Shown in pieces: positions 9,441 through 10,256 of a stretch of DNA of 10,256 bases. The notes under the pieces were generated by a model. The model worked only from the letters and a program-made list of their open reading frames with translations. It had not been told where the DNA came from and did no database searches. The stretch's first letter is position 1; each line of letters opens with the position of its first letter. A program made the translations under genes and the position numbers. Source of the DNA: Hyphomicrobiales bacterium (GTDB taxonomy: Bacteria; Pseudomonadota; Alphaproteobacteria; Rhizobiales; Aestuariivirgaceae); the NCBI GenBank assembly GCA_014380505.1, contig JACMJT010000661.1:1-10256 (forward strand). Direction: 5' to 3'.

Positions 9441-10256
9441 TTAGCTGCGCAACGTACCGCCCGTTGCCTTCTGCACCATGGCGACGATCCTGGCCGAGAC
9501 GGCTTCGATCTCTTCATCGGTCAAGGTCTTATCGCGCGGACTGAATGTGACTTCAATCGCCAGCGACTTAGCAGCACCTTGGAGCTTGAAGACATCGAAC
9601 ACCGTTACGTCGCTGATCAGCGCCTTGTCGGCACCCTTGGCGGCCTTGACGAGCTTCTCCGCCTCGACCGCGTCATCGACAACGAAGGCGAAATCGCGGG
9701 TGAGCGGCATCAGATCGGAGGCGTTCAGCGCGGCGCGCGTGGCGCTTTTGGATTTCGAGCCAGGAATTGCATTGAGCACCACTTCGAAGGCGGCGAGCGG
9801 TCCTTTCACGTCCATCGCCGCCAGCACGCGCGGATGGATTTCACCGAAATGAGCGAGCTTGTTTTGCGGACCCATCTGGATGGTGCCGGAGCGGCCCGGG
9901 TGATACCACGAAGGAGCCCCCGCCACGACCTGAACCGTGACGGCGGGAGCACCCGCCGCTTCGAGAACCGCCAGCGCATCGGCCTTGGCGTCGAAGGCAT
10001 CGACGGCGCGGGCTGCACCCAGCCAATTACGTGTTACCGCCTGGCCCCGGCGGATACCGGCGGCGCGCAGTGTTTCATCCTGGGGCTGGTCGCCCGCATA
10101 GGCATGGCCTACTTCGCAGAGCGCCAGATCACCGAAGCCGCGCGCCATGTTGCGCCCCGCCGCCGCGATGAGATTGGGAAGCAGCGAGGGCCGCATGTCG
10201 GTCAACTCCGATGAAATCGGATTGGCGAGCTTCAGCTCCGGTTGCCCGCCGCCAAA
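9441..10256 (-). CDS. pheT: phenylalanine-tRNA ligase beta subunit, C-terminal 271 residues (5' end beyond window)
   Basis: PheT is the beta chain of the (alpha-beta)2 enzyme that charges tRNA-Phe with phenylalanine. Only the C-terminal third is present; the frame is open through the right edge. The visible part begins in the catalytic-like B6/B7 region (LANPISSELTDMRPSLLPNL, residues 10-29), followed by FGDLALCEVG, the conserved YHPGRSG (118-124) and FGEIHP. It ends with the FDX-ACB anticodon-binding domain at ~176-270 (NASDLMPLTRDFAFVVDD, then FSPRDKTLTDEEI). The natural stop TAA is at 9443-9441. ATG 10205 is internal and not the start. pheS would be expected upstream, beyond the window. 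The 12-base gap to pgi suggests read-through into pgi. Confidence 0.96.
   Translation of the reverse strand, partial: FGGGQPELKLANPISSELTDMRPSLLPNLIAAAGRNMARGFGDLALCEVGHAYAGDQPQDETLRAAGIRRGQAVTRNWLGAARAVDAFDAKADALAVLEAAGAPAVTVQVVAGAPSWYHPGRSGTIQMGPQNKLAHFGEIHPRVLAAMDVKGPLAAFEVVLNAIPGSKSKSATRAALNASDLMPLTRDFAFVVDDAVEAEKLVKAAKGADKALISDVTVFDVFKLQGAAKSLAIEVTFSPRDKTLTDEEIEAVSARIVAMVQKATGGTLRS

Noticed and set aside
9369..10214. A 281-codon plus-strand frame opposite pheT and the start of pgi.
   Set aside because: It is antisense to conserved pheT, crosses the pheT-pgi boundary and has no recognisable family.

Overview
The window looks like bacterial chromosome from an alphaproteobacterium. The evidence is dense packing, GC-rich codons, housekeeping proteins that read as proteobacterial, and glgP directly ahead of glgB; this assignment rests on recalled family sequences, not a search. 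The exception is the first ~750 bases. They carry a denser GC signature (about 94% G/C at third codon positions by hand count, 228 of 242 codons) and encode an actinobacterial-style protein end. No phage, transposon, CRISPR, tRNA or rRNA gene was seen.

Layout from left to right: (1) 1-2348, minus strand, a glycogen branching enzyme gene (glgB) open at the left edge. Its first ~530 residues look alphaproteobacterial and the rest actinobacterial, joined in frame inside a conserved catalytic motif. (2) 2362-4785, minus, glycogen/maltodextrin phosphorylase (glgP), 13 bases upstream of glgB and clearly in the same operon. (3) 4960-5823, minus, a ten-helix EamA-family transporter. (4) 5927-6418, plus, a flavin reductase-like protein. 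(5) 6424-7809, plus, iron-sulfur L-serine ammonia-lyase (sdaA type), 5 bases after the flavin reductase. (6) 7806-9428, minus, glucose-6-phosphate isomerase (pgi), whose stop codon overlaps the sdaA stop. (7) 9441-10256, minus, the C-terminal 271 residues of phenylalanyl-tRNA synthetase beta chain (pheT), running off the right edge, 12 bases upstream of pgi.

Functionally this is central carbon and amino-acid metabolism. GlgB branches glycogen, GlgP releases glucose-1-phosphate, Pgi interconverts glucose-6-phosphate and fructose-6-phosphate, and the serine lyase makes pyruvate. There is one divergent promoter region (5824-5926) and one convergent meeting point (7806-7809). No gene-free stretch exceeds 180 bases.

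I see no new multi-gene system. The observation most worth checking is the chimeric glgB. It is most likely a metagenome assembly join through a conserved motif, less likely a genuine recombinant gene, and it affects whether everything left of ~760 belongs to this genome.
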